From positions 612,881 through 676,880 of the forward strand of contig JAKSPO010000001.1 in the NCBI GenBank assembly GCA_024404675.1: a stretch of 64,000 bases of DNA, written 5' to 3'. The position numbers were made by a program, and so were the translations under genes. The notes under the pieces are model-generated. The model saw only the letters and a list, made by a program, of their open reading frames with translations, had not been told where the DNA came from and did no database searches. This DNA comes from Lachnospiraceae bacterium. GTDB lineage: Bacteria > Bacillota > Clostridia > Lachnospirales > Lachnospiraceae. Below, in pieces: positions 8,643 through 16,575 of this stretch (the stretch's first letter is position 1; the number at the start of each line of letters is the position of its first letter).

Positions 8643-9740
8643 TTAAAGCTCTTTCGCTGCAAGGCTAAGCGCCGAAGCAAGTACCTTGTCCATATCATAA
8701 TAGCGATACTCGCCGAGACGACCGCCGAAGATCACGCCCTGCTCCTTCTGCGCCAACTCACAATAGCGTGCATAGAGTGCAGCATTCTTCTCATCATTTA
8801 CCGGATAATACGGCTCCTCGCCCGGCTGCCATTCCGCAGGATACTCCTTCGAAATAACCGTCTTCGTTGTCTCAAGCCCGCGATAGAAATGCCTATGCTC
8901 AATAATTCTCGTGTAGGGAATCTCTCGCTCGGTATAATTCACAACCGCATTGCCCTGGTAATTATCACACGAAAGCGTCTCATGCTCAAAACGAACCATC
9001 CGGTAAGCAAGCGGCCCGTAGCAATAATCAAAATACTCGTCAAGCGCTCCTGTGAAAAGCACCTTCTTCGCAAGCCCTCGATAGCTGTCCCGCTCCTTCA
9101 GATAATCCACGCCGGTCCGCACCGGAATATCCTTCAACATATTGGCAACCATAGCGGTATAGCCCTCTGTCGGAATGCCCTGGTAGCGGTCATTGAAATA
9201 ATTGTTGTCGAACGTAAAACGTACCGGAAGTCTCTTAATGATAAATGCCGGCAAATCCTTGCAGTCACGTCCCCACTGCTTCTCGGTATAGCCCTTCACT
9301 AACTTCTCATAAATATCCCGTCCCACCAAAGAGATTGCCTGCTCCTCGAGGTTCTTCGGATTCTCATAATGCTCCTTTGCCTTCTGCGCTTCAATAATCG
9401 CCTTCGCCTCCTCAGGCGTCTTAATATTCCACATCTTCGAAAAGGTGTTCATATTGAACGGAAGGTTATAAAGCTCGTCCTTGTAAACAGCCACCGGCGA
9501 ATTGATGTAGTTATTGAAATCCGCAAAACGATTGACATATTCCCAGATGCTACGATCGCTTGTATGGAAAATATGTGCGCCGTAGGTATGTACCGGAATG
9601 CCCTCTACGTCCTCGCAATACGCATTGCCTGCGATATGATCTCTTCGATCGATCACAAGGCAGGAATATCCCTTATCGGTTGCTTCTCTTGCGAATGCGG
9701 CACCAAAAAGTCCGGCACCGACAATCAGATAATCATACAT
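8643..9740 (-). CDS. glf: UDP-galactopyranose mutase
   Basis: 365 residues with the N-terminal FAD-binding motif GAGLFGAAFA and the mutase segments HTYGAHIFHT and GYTEKQWGRD. Length is normal for the family. The enzyme interconverts UDP-galactopyranose and UDP-galactofuranose using reduced FAD, supplying Galf for surface glycans. The ATG at 9740 follows AAAGGAGAAGGAAC and overlaps the preceding cytidylyltransferase gene by 8 bases, so the two are coupled. It is the last gene of the cdaA operon, converging on htrA. No separate terminator was seen on its side. Confidence 0.93.
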   Translation of the reverse strand: MYDYLIVGAGLFGAAFAREATDKGYSCLVIDRRDHIAGNAYCEDVEGIPVHTYGAHIFHTSDRSIWEYVNRFADFNNYINSPVAVYKDELYNLPFNMNTFSKMWNIKTPEEAKAIIEAQKAKEHYENPKNLEEQAISLVGRDIYEKLVKGYTEKQWGRDCKDLPAFIIKRLPVRFTFDNNYFNDRYQGIPTEGYTAMVANMLKDIPVRTGVDYLKERDSYRGLAKKVLFTGALDEYFDYCYGPLAYRMVRFEHETLSCDNYQGNAVVNYTEREIPYTRIIEHRHFYRGLETTKTVISKEYPAEWQPGEEPYYPVNDEKNAALYARYCELAQKEQGVIFGGRLGEYRYYDMDKVLASALSLAAKEL

Positions 9741-10458
9741 GTTCCTTCTCCTTTCGCCGACGAAGAATCGCTTCGCCGATCATCAGATCCGTCGGACCTG
9801 TTATCTTAATATTCTCTCCCGAACCGGGTATGATGGATACCGGAAGTCCTTTCCCACGATAGATACTGCATATATCGGTAAATGCTCCGAGCTCCTCTTT
9901 GCTAAGCGATGCAAGAATCGAGCGAAACTCCCCGAAATATACCGTCTGCGGTGTCTGCACCTGATACAGGCTATCCCGCCTCGGCACCTCGGAAACATGC
10001 GTACCGTCCATTGCGCATAGAATCGTATCGGTCGCAGGAATCGCAGCCGAACAGGCTCTTACGCCGGAAAGCGCCCGGATACTGTCACGAATCATCTCTT
10101 CGGTAACAAACGGCCTTACCGCATCATGTGTAACGAAAATATCTCCGTCACCGATACCAAATTGCGCCTCGCCGCATGCCATCAGACAGGCAAGCGTTTC
10201 GTTTCGGTTGCTGCCGCCGACACAGACATAGAGGCGTTTCTCACCTTTAAGCTCCTCATGCGCTGCAAGCAGTTCCTTTGTATAATTGACCCAATCCGCA
10301 GGCACACCGACCACAATCCCATCGATTTCCGAAACCGACAGAAATGTGCGCAATGTATGAAGAAGGATTGGCTCACCCGCAAGCGGCAGAAACTGCTTGG
10401 GAAGTGCGCTTTGCATCCTCGTTCCGGTGCCTCCTGCCACTATTCCGGCAAGAATCAT
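9733..10458 (-). CDS. IspD/TarI-family cytidylyltransferase
   Basis: 241 residues with the nucleotide-binding start GIVAGGTGTRMQSALPKQFLP, the segment THDAVRPFV and QTPQ. The family transfers CMP to 2-C-methyl-D-erythritol 4-phosphate (IspD, isoprenoid synthesis) or to ribitol 5-phosphate (TarI, wall polymers). The C-terminal part (TDICSIYRGKGLPVSII, GENIKITGPTDLMIGEA) and VPRRDSLYQVQTPQ look closer to TarI-like members to my eye. The coupled glf gene also suggests surface-polymer synthesis. A role as the cell's IspD cannot be excluded from sequence alone. It starts three bases after the HPr-like gene. Confidence 0.75.
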   Translation of the reverse strand: MILAGIVAGGTGTRMQSALPKQFLPLAGEPILLHTLRTFLSVSEIDGIVVGVPADWVNYTKELLAAHEELKGEKRLYVCVGGSNRNETLACLMACGEAQFGIGDGDIFVTHDAVRPFVTEEMIRDSIRALSGVRACSAAIPATDTILCAMDGTHVSEVPRRDSLYQVQTPQTVYFGEFRSILASLSKEELGAFTDICSIYRGKGLPVSIIPGSGENIKITGPTDLMIGEAILRRRKEKEHV

Positions 10459-10461
10459 CTC

Positions 10462-10728
10462 TTATTCAATACCAAAGCCGTTCTGCACAGCCTCGGTAAG
10501 CTCCTTCAAAATAGTTTCCTCTCCTTCGCCGTCACAGACAATGGTAATCTCCTCATTACATTTGACCTGTGCACTCAGTATGCCGAGAACGCTCTTTGCA
10601 TTCACCTCATACTCACGAACCTTGAGATACACCTTGCACGGCATGGAAAGCGCAATCTTGCTCATAGCGCCCGCCGGCTTGATGTGTAAACCCTTGACAT
10701 TAATTACTTTGACACTCCCCTGTACCAT
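10462..10728 (-). CDS. HPr-family phosphocarrier protein
   Basis: 88 residues, the exact size of HPr. His15 lies in GLHIKPAG, the site phosphorylated by enzyme I. Ser46 lies in NAKSVLGIL, the site of HPr kinase in Firmicutes. Lys replaces the usual Arg at position 17, next to the active histidine. HPr passes phosphate to sugar phosphotransferase enzymes and, when Ser-phosphorylated, acts with CcpA in catabolite control. No other PTS gene is nearby, so it may be the general HPr or a regulatory paralogue. It sits 22 bases after cdaR with an AAAGGGG ribosome site. Confidence 0.85.
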   Translation of the reverse strand: MVQGSVKVINVKGLHIKPAGAMSKIALSMPCKVYLKVREYEVNAKSVLGILSAQVKCNEEITIVCDGEGEETILKELTEAVQNGFGIE

Positions 10729-10750
10729 ATAAGCCCCTTTCTCAGTGATG

Positions 10751-12010
10751 CTACTGTGCCTCTGTAAGTGTGATTTCTACTGTAGAACCTGTTGTTACAA
10801 GCTGCGCATCCGTTCCGAAAAGAACCGGAAGCGTATAGACGCCTGCCGTGTGAATCGACCCCAGATCCACATACGGCTTAAGCTCCGTATACGAGCCGAT
10901 GCGCTCAATATCCGGCTTAAAGCCCTCGATCAGAATGGAAACATCTCCCGTAAGCTCCTCTACCCGAAGCTCCGTCGAAAGATTACTGATTGTAAGCTGC
11001 GCCTTCGGGAAGGTAAATGTCCGCTCGCCGTATGCTTCCACAACAATATTGGAGGAAACCACGGCATTGCCGGACTTCAGGTAGACACCCTCCGGCAGAT
11101 ACTTTGTAATATCAAAATCCCTGGTAATCGGCTTCATCCCCTTGATAAGCGGAATCTCCGTGTCGTACGGGATGGTGATTTCACGCAAATGCTTTAACGT
11201 ATCCTCCTCCGCCGCAACACGAACCGTTACCGGACTGTACTTGACATCATAAATTCCGAAGCCGTTGACTACCGGTGTCTCGGAAAGATCCACATTGACC
11301 GAAACCTCCTTAACGGGAAGCAGCACGATCTCAACCTGCACGGTACTCTGCGACAGCTCTAAAGAATCTGCCTCAATCACATTGCCGTCCTGATCCACAG
11401 GTGCAAGCGATACATAGGCTGTCGTACCGATCATACCGGATACATCGACCGTTGCCGTAAGTCTGCTGACGGTCTCGATCAGCTGCTCCGGACCGGTTAC
11501 CTCTAGAAGCTTAGAGCTTACGGAACGACATACAGCGTAGCGGTTCTCGGGAACCTTCTCCACATCGATTACGACGTTAATCAGCTTGGTCTTACTCTTC
11601 ACAAGACTCACCTGTAATACAGGCTTTGACTGGTAGGTAATCTCGATATTCTTGCCATCATCCTTCCGACGCGTCTCGACATGAATCGGAATCGAATTGA
11701 CGCCGATTTCGTCAAAATCCGCATAAGCGATGAAGTCGCTCGAATTCAGATTCTCCAGGTTGGAACGACTGCCCTTCACCTTGATGGAAAGCGTTCCGCT
11801 TGTCAGAACCTCAATAGAAAGGTTCTTATTCTCTTCCCGATTGTTGAAATCGTCTCTGTGCTTTGTTTCAATCGGAATTCCGTCGATCCTTTTGGTAATC
11901 TGCGGATCCGAAATACTCATAATAATGATCCAGACCAGAAATGCCAGAACGAAGGAAAGAAGCTTCATTCCGATGTTTCTGGTGAACACGGCTTTAAGCT
12001 TTTTTCTCAT
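10751..12010 (-). CDS. cdaR: CdaR, YbbR-domain regulator of diadenylate cyclase
   Basis: 419 residues: an N-terminal transmembrane helix (about residues 15-35, IGMKLLSFVLAFLVWIIIMS) followed by several beta-rich YbbR repeats facing outside. In Firmicutes CdaR binds and modulates CdaA. The start is taken as the ATG at 12010, 10 bases after AAAGGAA; a GTG nine bases upstream is too close to that site. It overlaps the end of cdaA by 17 bases. Adjacent cdaA and the domain pattern make the assignment firm. Confidence 0.9.
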   Translation of the reverse strand: MRKKLKAVFTRNIGMKLLSFVLAFLVWIIIMSISDPQITKRIDGIPIETKHRDDFNNREENKNLSIEVLTSGTLSIKVKGSRSNLENLNSSDFIAYADFDEIGVNSIPIHVETRRKDDGKNIEITYQSKPVLQVSLVKSKTKLINVVIDVEKVPENRYAVCRSVSSKLLEVTGPEQLIETVSRLTATVDVSGMIGTTAYVSLAPVDQDGNVIEADSLELSQSTVQVEIVLLPVKEVSVNVDLSETPVVNGFGIYDVKYSPVTVRVAAEEDTLKHLREITIPYDTEIPLIKGMKPITRDFDITKYLPEGVYLKSGNAVVSSNIVVEAYGERTFTFPKAQLTISNLSTELRVEELTGDVSILIEGFKPDIERIGSYTELKPYVDLGSIHTAGVYTLPVLFGTDAQLVTTGSTVEITLTEAQ

Positions 12011-12863
12011 TCTTCTCACGTTCCTTTCTGAATTTCAGTCTGTTCTGCGGTGTCGGCTTGTTCTGGAACTCCAAAAGCTTGTTGGAAAGATATTCCTCGT
12101 CCACGCCGCGAATCAGCTGTCCCTTCTGTGCGATGGAAACTTTACCGTTCTCCTCGGATACGATGATGACAAATGCATCGGTCACCTCACTGAGGCCGAC
12201 ACCCGCACGATGTCTCGTACCGAGATCCTTCGAAAGACGAAGATTCTCGGAAACCGGAAGAATACAGGTCGCAGCGGCCGCACGGTTGCCGCGAACGATT
12301 ACCGCACCGTCGTGGAGCGGTGTATTTTTCTCAAAAATATTGATCAGAAGTGCGGCGGAAACAACCGAATCCGTCGGGATACCGGTAATCTCGTATTCCT
12401 CGAGACTGACCATTCCCTCGATACAGATTAACGCACCGGTCTTCACCTTAGCCATCTCAAAAATACCGGTGACGATCTCGCTTCTCGTTGTATCGGAGTA
12501 ACGTTCCTGGGAGTTTGCGGAATCGGCGAACAGGTTAAACAGGGTTCGCTGACCGAGCTGCTCGAGTGCCCGGCGGAGCTCCGGCTGAAAGATTATGAAA
12601 ATCGCGATAATACCGACATTAATCGTATTCAGGAATATCCACAGAATTGCGTTGAAACGGAGAATCGAAGCAACCGCCCAAACAATAACGAGAATTACAA
12701 TACCCTTTACAAGGTACCAGGCTCTCGTTCTCTTGATCCACTTGATCAGGTGATAGATGACAAATGCAATCAGCAATATCTCCACAAGATCAAGCAGGTG
12801 AATTCTCGGAATCAGCAATCGACTGAAATATTTCGCAAGAAATTCCTTGAGATTATCCCACAC
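11994..12863 (-). CDS. cdaA: Diadenylate cyclase CdaA (c-di-AMP synthase)
   Basis: 289 residues with three N-terminal membrane helices and a cytosolic DAC domain. The signature motifs DGA (185-187) and RHR (217-219) are intact, as is the stretch FQPELRRALEQLG. The enzyme condenses two ATP to cyclic di-AMP, which controls potassium and osmotic homeostasis and wall integrity. Translation starts at a GTG (12863) 8 bases after AAAGGAGG. It is followed by its partner cdaR, while glmM, the usual third gene, is replaced here by HPr, IspD/TarI and glf genes. Confidence 0.95.
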   Translation of the reverse strand: MWDNLKEFLAKYFSRLLIPRIHLLDLVEILLIAFVIYHLIKWIKRTRAWYLVKGIVILVIVWAVASILRFNAILWIFLNTINVGIIAIFIIFQPELRRALEQLGQRTLFNLFADSANSQERYSDTTRSEIVTGIFEMAKVKTGALICIEGMVSLEEYEITGIPTDSVVSAALLINIFEKNTPLHDGAVIVRGNRAAAATCILPVSENLRLSKDLGTRHRAGVGLSEVTDAFVIIVSEENGKVSIAQKGQLIRGVDEEYLSNKLLEFQNKPTPQNRLKFRKEREKNEKKA

Positions 12864-12877
12864 GGCGATATCCTCCT

Positions 12878-14251
12878 TTACTCGTAATCATCGTCCCCCT
12901 GCGCCTCTTCAGGCTTCGAATTGGCCTTGAGCCGTTCTCTGTCGGCGCTTTGCTTAGCGTATGCTTCATACGCCTCGTCCTCTTCCTCGTCGTCCTCTTC
13001 GGGCATGACGGGTGCCTTCGGCTTTCTTGCGGGCTTCTTTGCAACCATAGCCTTAAGCTTATCGAGGCCGTCCTTTACGAACGAAAGTGCATTCTTACCG
13101 TCCCGATTCTTCGGTCCGGTGATGACAACCTCATCGTCCTCGTCCTCATCATCGATATAGCTTTCCGTTCTCTTCGGGGCCATATCGTTTCGTACACGTC
13201 TTGCCAGACTTCTGGAAACCGGCGCCGCGTTCGGTCTGTCCTTACGCGCAAGCATCGACTCCATTGCCTCAAGCGCTTCCTCTTCGTCCTCATCCTCCAC
13301 GGCATTGGCCTCTGCCTTACGCTGCGTCAGAATCTTGCGGATGGCTTTCTTCGGAGAACCTGCGGTAATCTTCGGAACCGCCTTCACATAGTAATAATAC
13401 TGCTCATCCTCGAACTGTACATGCTCTGCGGCCGCATAACGAAGTACGCGGAAGAAGAACATACAGAAGAAGGTGATAGCCATTGCAAAAAGGCTTCCGA
13501 ACAGCATGCCGGGAACCGAGATTCCCATCTCATACTTCAAAGAACCGATGATAAATGCAAGAATCATCACACCGGTGCCGACACCGAGGCTGATTTCAAA
13601 GGAATAATCCATCTGAATGGTACGAATCACAACGATGGTCACAATAACAAGCGCAAAAATCGCCATCATAACATACATCGGCGGATTCTTCAGAAGGTTA
13701 TCGACCACATTCATATACATCGGCAGCGCCTCATCCTTGGCCTGCTTCAGCTGATCAAGCGTAATAATATTGTTCTGCACAACACGGAGCAGATAGAAAG
13801 CAACCACACCACAGCATGCCGGCACGATGGAAAGAATATTTCCGAAGATGCCTAAGAACAAGGGAATCGCATACGGAAAGCCCAGGGAGCAAAGAAGCGG
13901 TGTTGCGATAACCGTGATGCCCTCCTTCGGGGTAAAGCGAAGGAAGAACAGATAAAGCACCAGGAAAATCATCGTTACCGTGAGTGCTATAAGAATCGAG
14001 GCCGTCATCAGCTGAATGAAGATGTAAGCGACCGCAACGAAAACCATCAGCGAGGACGGTAAGAATGCACATACCGCGGAAATCATCACAACCATCGCGC
14101 TCTTCGAAAGCGACGAGCTGTAGCCGATTACCTTGCAGACTCTTGACAGTGCAAAAAACATCAGGGCAAACTTCAGCAAAGCCTTGATGACAAAATCATA
14201 TTTCTGATAGATTTCCGCAAGCTTGGCGCGGATTTCAAAAAGAAGCATCAT
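12878..14251 (-). CDS. Polytopic membrane protein of unknown function in the cdaA operon
   Basis: 457 residues: about nine transmembrane helices over the first 300 residues, then a 150-residue charged cytosolic tail rich in Asp/Glu runs and Lys/Arg. The tail is likely disordered and variable. I do not recognise a characterised family, though similar proteins sit next to cdaA in other Lachnospiraceae (recollection). The start is the first of two ATGs at 14251, 10 bases after GGGAGG and overlapping the previous stop (ATGA). Coupling to cdaA suggests a role in envelope or osmotic control, but this is inference. Confidence 0.75.
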   Translation of the reverse strand: MMLLFEIRAKLAEIYQKYDFVIKALLKFALMFFALSRVCKVIGYSSSLSKSAMVVMISAVCAFLPSSLMVFVAVAYIFIQLMTASILIALTVTMIFLVLYLFFLRFTPKEGITVIATPLLCSLGFPYAIPLFLGIFGNILSIVPACCGVVAFYLLRVVQNNIITLDQLKQAKDEALPMYMNVVDNLLKNPPMYVMMAIFALVIVTIVVIRTIQMDYSFEISLGVGTGVMILAFIIGSLKYEMGISVPGMLFGSLFAMAITFFCMFFFRVLRYAAAEHVQFEDEQYYYYVKAVPKITAGSPKKAIRKILTQRKAEANAVEDEDEEEALEAMESMLARKDRPNAAPVSRSLARRVRNDMAPKRTESYIDDEDEDDEVVITGPKNRDGKNALSFVKDGLDKLKAMVAKKPARKPKAPVMPEEDDEEEDEAYEAYAKQSADRERLKANSKPEEAQGDDDYE

Positions 14252-14685
14252 GCCTGCAATTCCTCCCAATTCTCTTCTTCCAGTTCTCTCTCATGCTCCT
14301 GCTCAATCGAAATCTTCTTGATACGGCCGAGCATCTTGTAGTATTTACTGAGGCGCTTGTGCGAGCGCAGATAGACGATACCGTAACGGCTTAACGCAAT
14401 CACGATGTAAATCACCAGGATCAGAAGATAATAGCCGAGGATCTTCTTGCCGAACATCTTATAATTCAGGTTCAACGCATGCGCAATTAAAAACTCGGAA
14501 TAATAGATGATAACCATTCCGAGAATGATCAGATACCCGAGCGTGATGGCAAGGATCGTCTTCAGCATCTCAAGGCGAATGAAATCCTCCTTGAAGAAGC
14601 CTGCTATCTTCAAATCTTCGACGCCCTCGTGCTTCCGATAGATCGCACATTGCGTCATCAATCTTGTCTTTTTTGTATTGATCAT
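14248..14685 (-). CDS. Small membrane protein, first gene of the cdaA operon
   Basis: 145 residues with two hydrophobic helices (about 45-70 and 85-110) flanked by basic segments, and an acidic C-terminus. No recognisable family. The ATG at 14685 follows GGGAGGAG; the longer reading upstream would cover the promoter. It overlaps the next gene by ATGA, which suggests the two products work together at the membrane. Confidence 0.7.
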   Translation of the reverse strand: MINTKKTRLMTQCAIYRKHEGVEDLKIAGFFKEDFIRLEMLKTILAITLGYLIILGMVIIYYSEFLIAHALNLNYKMFGKKILGYYLLILVIYIVIALSRYGIVYLRSHKRLSKYYKMLGRIKKISIEQEHERELEEENWEELQA

Positions 14686-14718
14686 CAGGAAAACTCCTCC
14701 CAAACGATAGTTCATTTT

Positions 14719-14724
14719 ATTATA
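14719..14724 (-). promoter_or_regulatory. Probable -10 box of the cdaA operon
   Basis: TATAAT on the minus strand, 34 bases before the first gene. No good -35 hexamer was found at 16-18 bases, so an activator or an unusual promoter is possible. Confidence 0.45.
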
Positions 14725-15061
14725 CCATACTATTCCCATAAAAGAAAGATGGCAAATGTTAAGAATTCCTAACATTTGCCGAACTTTTTGCAAAGAAAAT
14801 GTGTTTCCGCCTTCCCTCTCTTCCGCCCCTTACACGAACGAAAACGAGTCCCTAGACGCCCCTCGCTGAATAAATCAACCGAGAGGTAGAACCGTTCTGC
14901 GCTACTCACATATCGCAAAAACTCCTGCAGCTTTTGCGCTGAAACTGCAGGAGCCTGCAATTCCGTATCAAAAAGAGGCATTGAAACACGACAACGCATT
15001 TCACTGCCCCTTGTATGATTCGGTTCGTATATGCACGGAACTATACCACATAGGTATTCCG
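14725..15061. other. Intergenic stretch without a convincing gene
   Basis: Between the cdaA operon promoter and the end of the GH39 gene. It contains one hairpin (listed separately). A 76-codon open frame here has no ribosome site and no protein-like character, so no gene is called. Confidence 0.6.
14917..14953 (-). terminator. Probable terminator of the GH39 operon
   Basis: Arms CTCCTGCAG / CTGCAGGAG (14922-14930, 14945-14953) with a 14-base loop, then five T residues on the minus strand. It lies about 110 bases after the GH39 stop codon. Confidence 0.6.
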
Positions 15062-16561
15062 CTATTCTCTCCGACCGTATGTAAAGCCGGTGTCACCCTC
15101 AAAGCATCTCTTCTTCAGCTCTGCATAAACAACACCGTGCGGTCTTACCGTCACATCAAAGCCAACCTTGCCGCGGCTCTTTGTGAGAATGTCGCTTTCG
15201 CAGAATGGATAGGCAAATCTTCGGATGATTTCAATCTCAGATTTGGAAGGATTTCTCGGCTCGCCGAGATCATGCCAAGCCTTCAGCGGATTCGTGGTAA
15301 CCTCATCGACAGTCTCCTTAAGAAGTGTATACTCCTTATCCTCTGCCGGAAGCTTCACCTGAATGTCCACCTGCTCACTATCGGACAGATTCCAGAAGAT
15401 TCCCTGATAGCCGCCGTCCTTCGTTTCTACAATGACGCCGTTTCTGCCCTTATAGACGCAGCGCTTTGCCGCATCCTGCAGGCGCTTATAAAAGGCAAAT
15501 GTCCAGAAGGTAGGCTTAGGAATATTGCCGTGTGCCACAAGACCGAAGCCGCCGTGGAACAAAGTAAACGGAACGCCGCGCTCTTCGAATACATCGCCGA
15601 AGGTCCAGTAGGAGTAAGAATAGGAGGTCTCGCCGAGGCGTTCGAGCTGATATGCAAGATATGCCGCATTTTCATTCGTATCATGTAACGGGCAGTTCGG
15701 AATATAGGAGGTGTTGAACTCCGTCAGATGCATCTCCATTCCCTTAAACTCCTCGAAGGAATCGATAATATCTCTCGAGGACTGCAGGTTCAAAAAGCCG
15801 AGCTCGGGATTGGAAAGCTGCTGGTAGCCGTAGTGTCCCTGCGGCTTCGGAAGCTCCGTCGTATAGTGATGACGGGTCGCAAAGTCAGGCTTAATTCCCT
15901 CCTTCTTACAGAAATCGAAGAAGGCCTGCATCCATTCCTTATCGCGCACACCGCAGATTGCCGGTCCGCCGATACGAAAACGCGCATCCAGCTTCTTGAT
16001 AGCGAGGAAGGTTTCCTTAAAGAGACGGAAATACTCGTTCATATCGGCATCCTTCCAGAAGCCCGGAAGATTCGGCTCGTTCCATACCTCGATCGGCCAG
16101 GAATATACCTGCTCACCGTAGCGCTTTACAAGATGCGAAAGCGTTACGGTAACCATCGTCGTCCAGTCGTTATAATCCTTCGGCGGCGTGGTATTGCCCT
16201 TCCAGTAGAATACGCTCTGGGTTCCGCTTGCCATTTCATTCGGCATAAAGCCAAGCTCCAAAAACGGAACGATATTACGCTCCAGATATGCATCCATGAT
16301 ACGGTCAAGATACGTAAAGTTGTATTCTACGGTTACCTCACCCGTGAAGAAATCCTTACGCTTATGATAGATTGCCAGATCATCCGTGAAAAGACCGTGA
16401 CCGCGAATGTGCTTGAAGCCGATGATATCCTGCACGAAGGAAAGCTCCTTCAGGTATTCCTCCGTCAGCGCCAGTCCCGCACGTCCGGTACCCACGCAGA
16501 AATCCACATTGTTCCAAAAAGCGATATCCTCTGTCCCCTTTACCGAAATATTCAGTTTCAT
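15062..16561 (-). CDS. GH39 family glycosidase, probable beta-xylosidase
   Basis: 499 residues without signal peptide, so cytosolic. A TIM-barrel with the clan-A pattern is visible: acid/base Glu162 in VWNEPNLPGF and nucleophile Glu281 in LTEFNTSY, followed by a C-terminal beta domain. This is the arrangement of GH39 xylan beta-1,4-xylosidases, which release xylose from short xylo-oligosaccharides. Some GH39 members act on other beta-linked substrates. It follows an esterase gene by 14 bases in one transcript, which fits import and intracellular processing of acylated xylo-oligosaccharides. Confidence 0.85.
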   Translation of the reverse strand: MKLNISVKGTEDIAFWNNVDFCVGTGRAGLALTEEYLKELSFVQDIIGFKHIRGHGLFTDDLAIYHKRKDFFTGEVTVEYNFTYLDRIMDAYLERNIVPFLELGFMPNEMASGTQSVFYWKGNTTPPKDYNDWTTMVTVTLSHLVKRYGEQVYSWPIEVWNEPNLPGFWKDADMNEYFRLFKETFLAIKKLDARFRIGGPAICGVRDKEWMQAFFDFCKKEGIKPDFATRHHYTTELPKPQGHYGYQQLSNPELGFLNLQSSRDIIDSFEEFKGMEMHLTEFNTSYIPNCPLHDTNENAAYLAYQLERLGETSYSYSYWTFGDVFEERGVPFTLFHGGFGLVAHGNIPKPTFWTFAFYKRLQDAAKRCVYKGRNGVIVETKDGGYQGIFWNLSDSEQVDIQVKLPAEDKEYTLLKETVDEVTTNPLKAWHDLGEPRNPSKSEIEIIRRFAYPFCESDILTKSRGKVGFDVTVRPHGVVYAELKKRCFEGDTGFTYGRRE

Positions 16562-16575
16562 AAATTCTCTCCTTC

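Noticed and set aside
14769..14999. 76-codon minus-strand open frame in the gap beside the GH39 gene
   Set aside because: It includes a terminator hairpin, has no ribosome site and does not resemble any protein.
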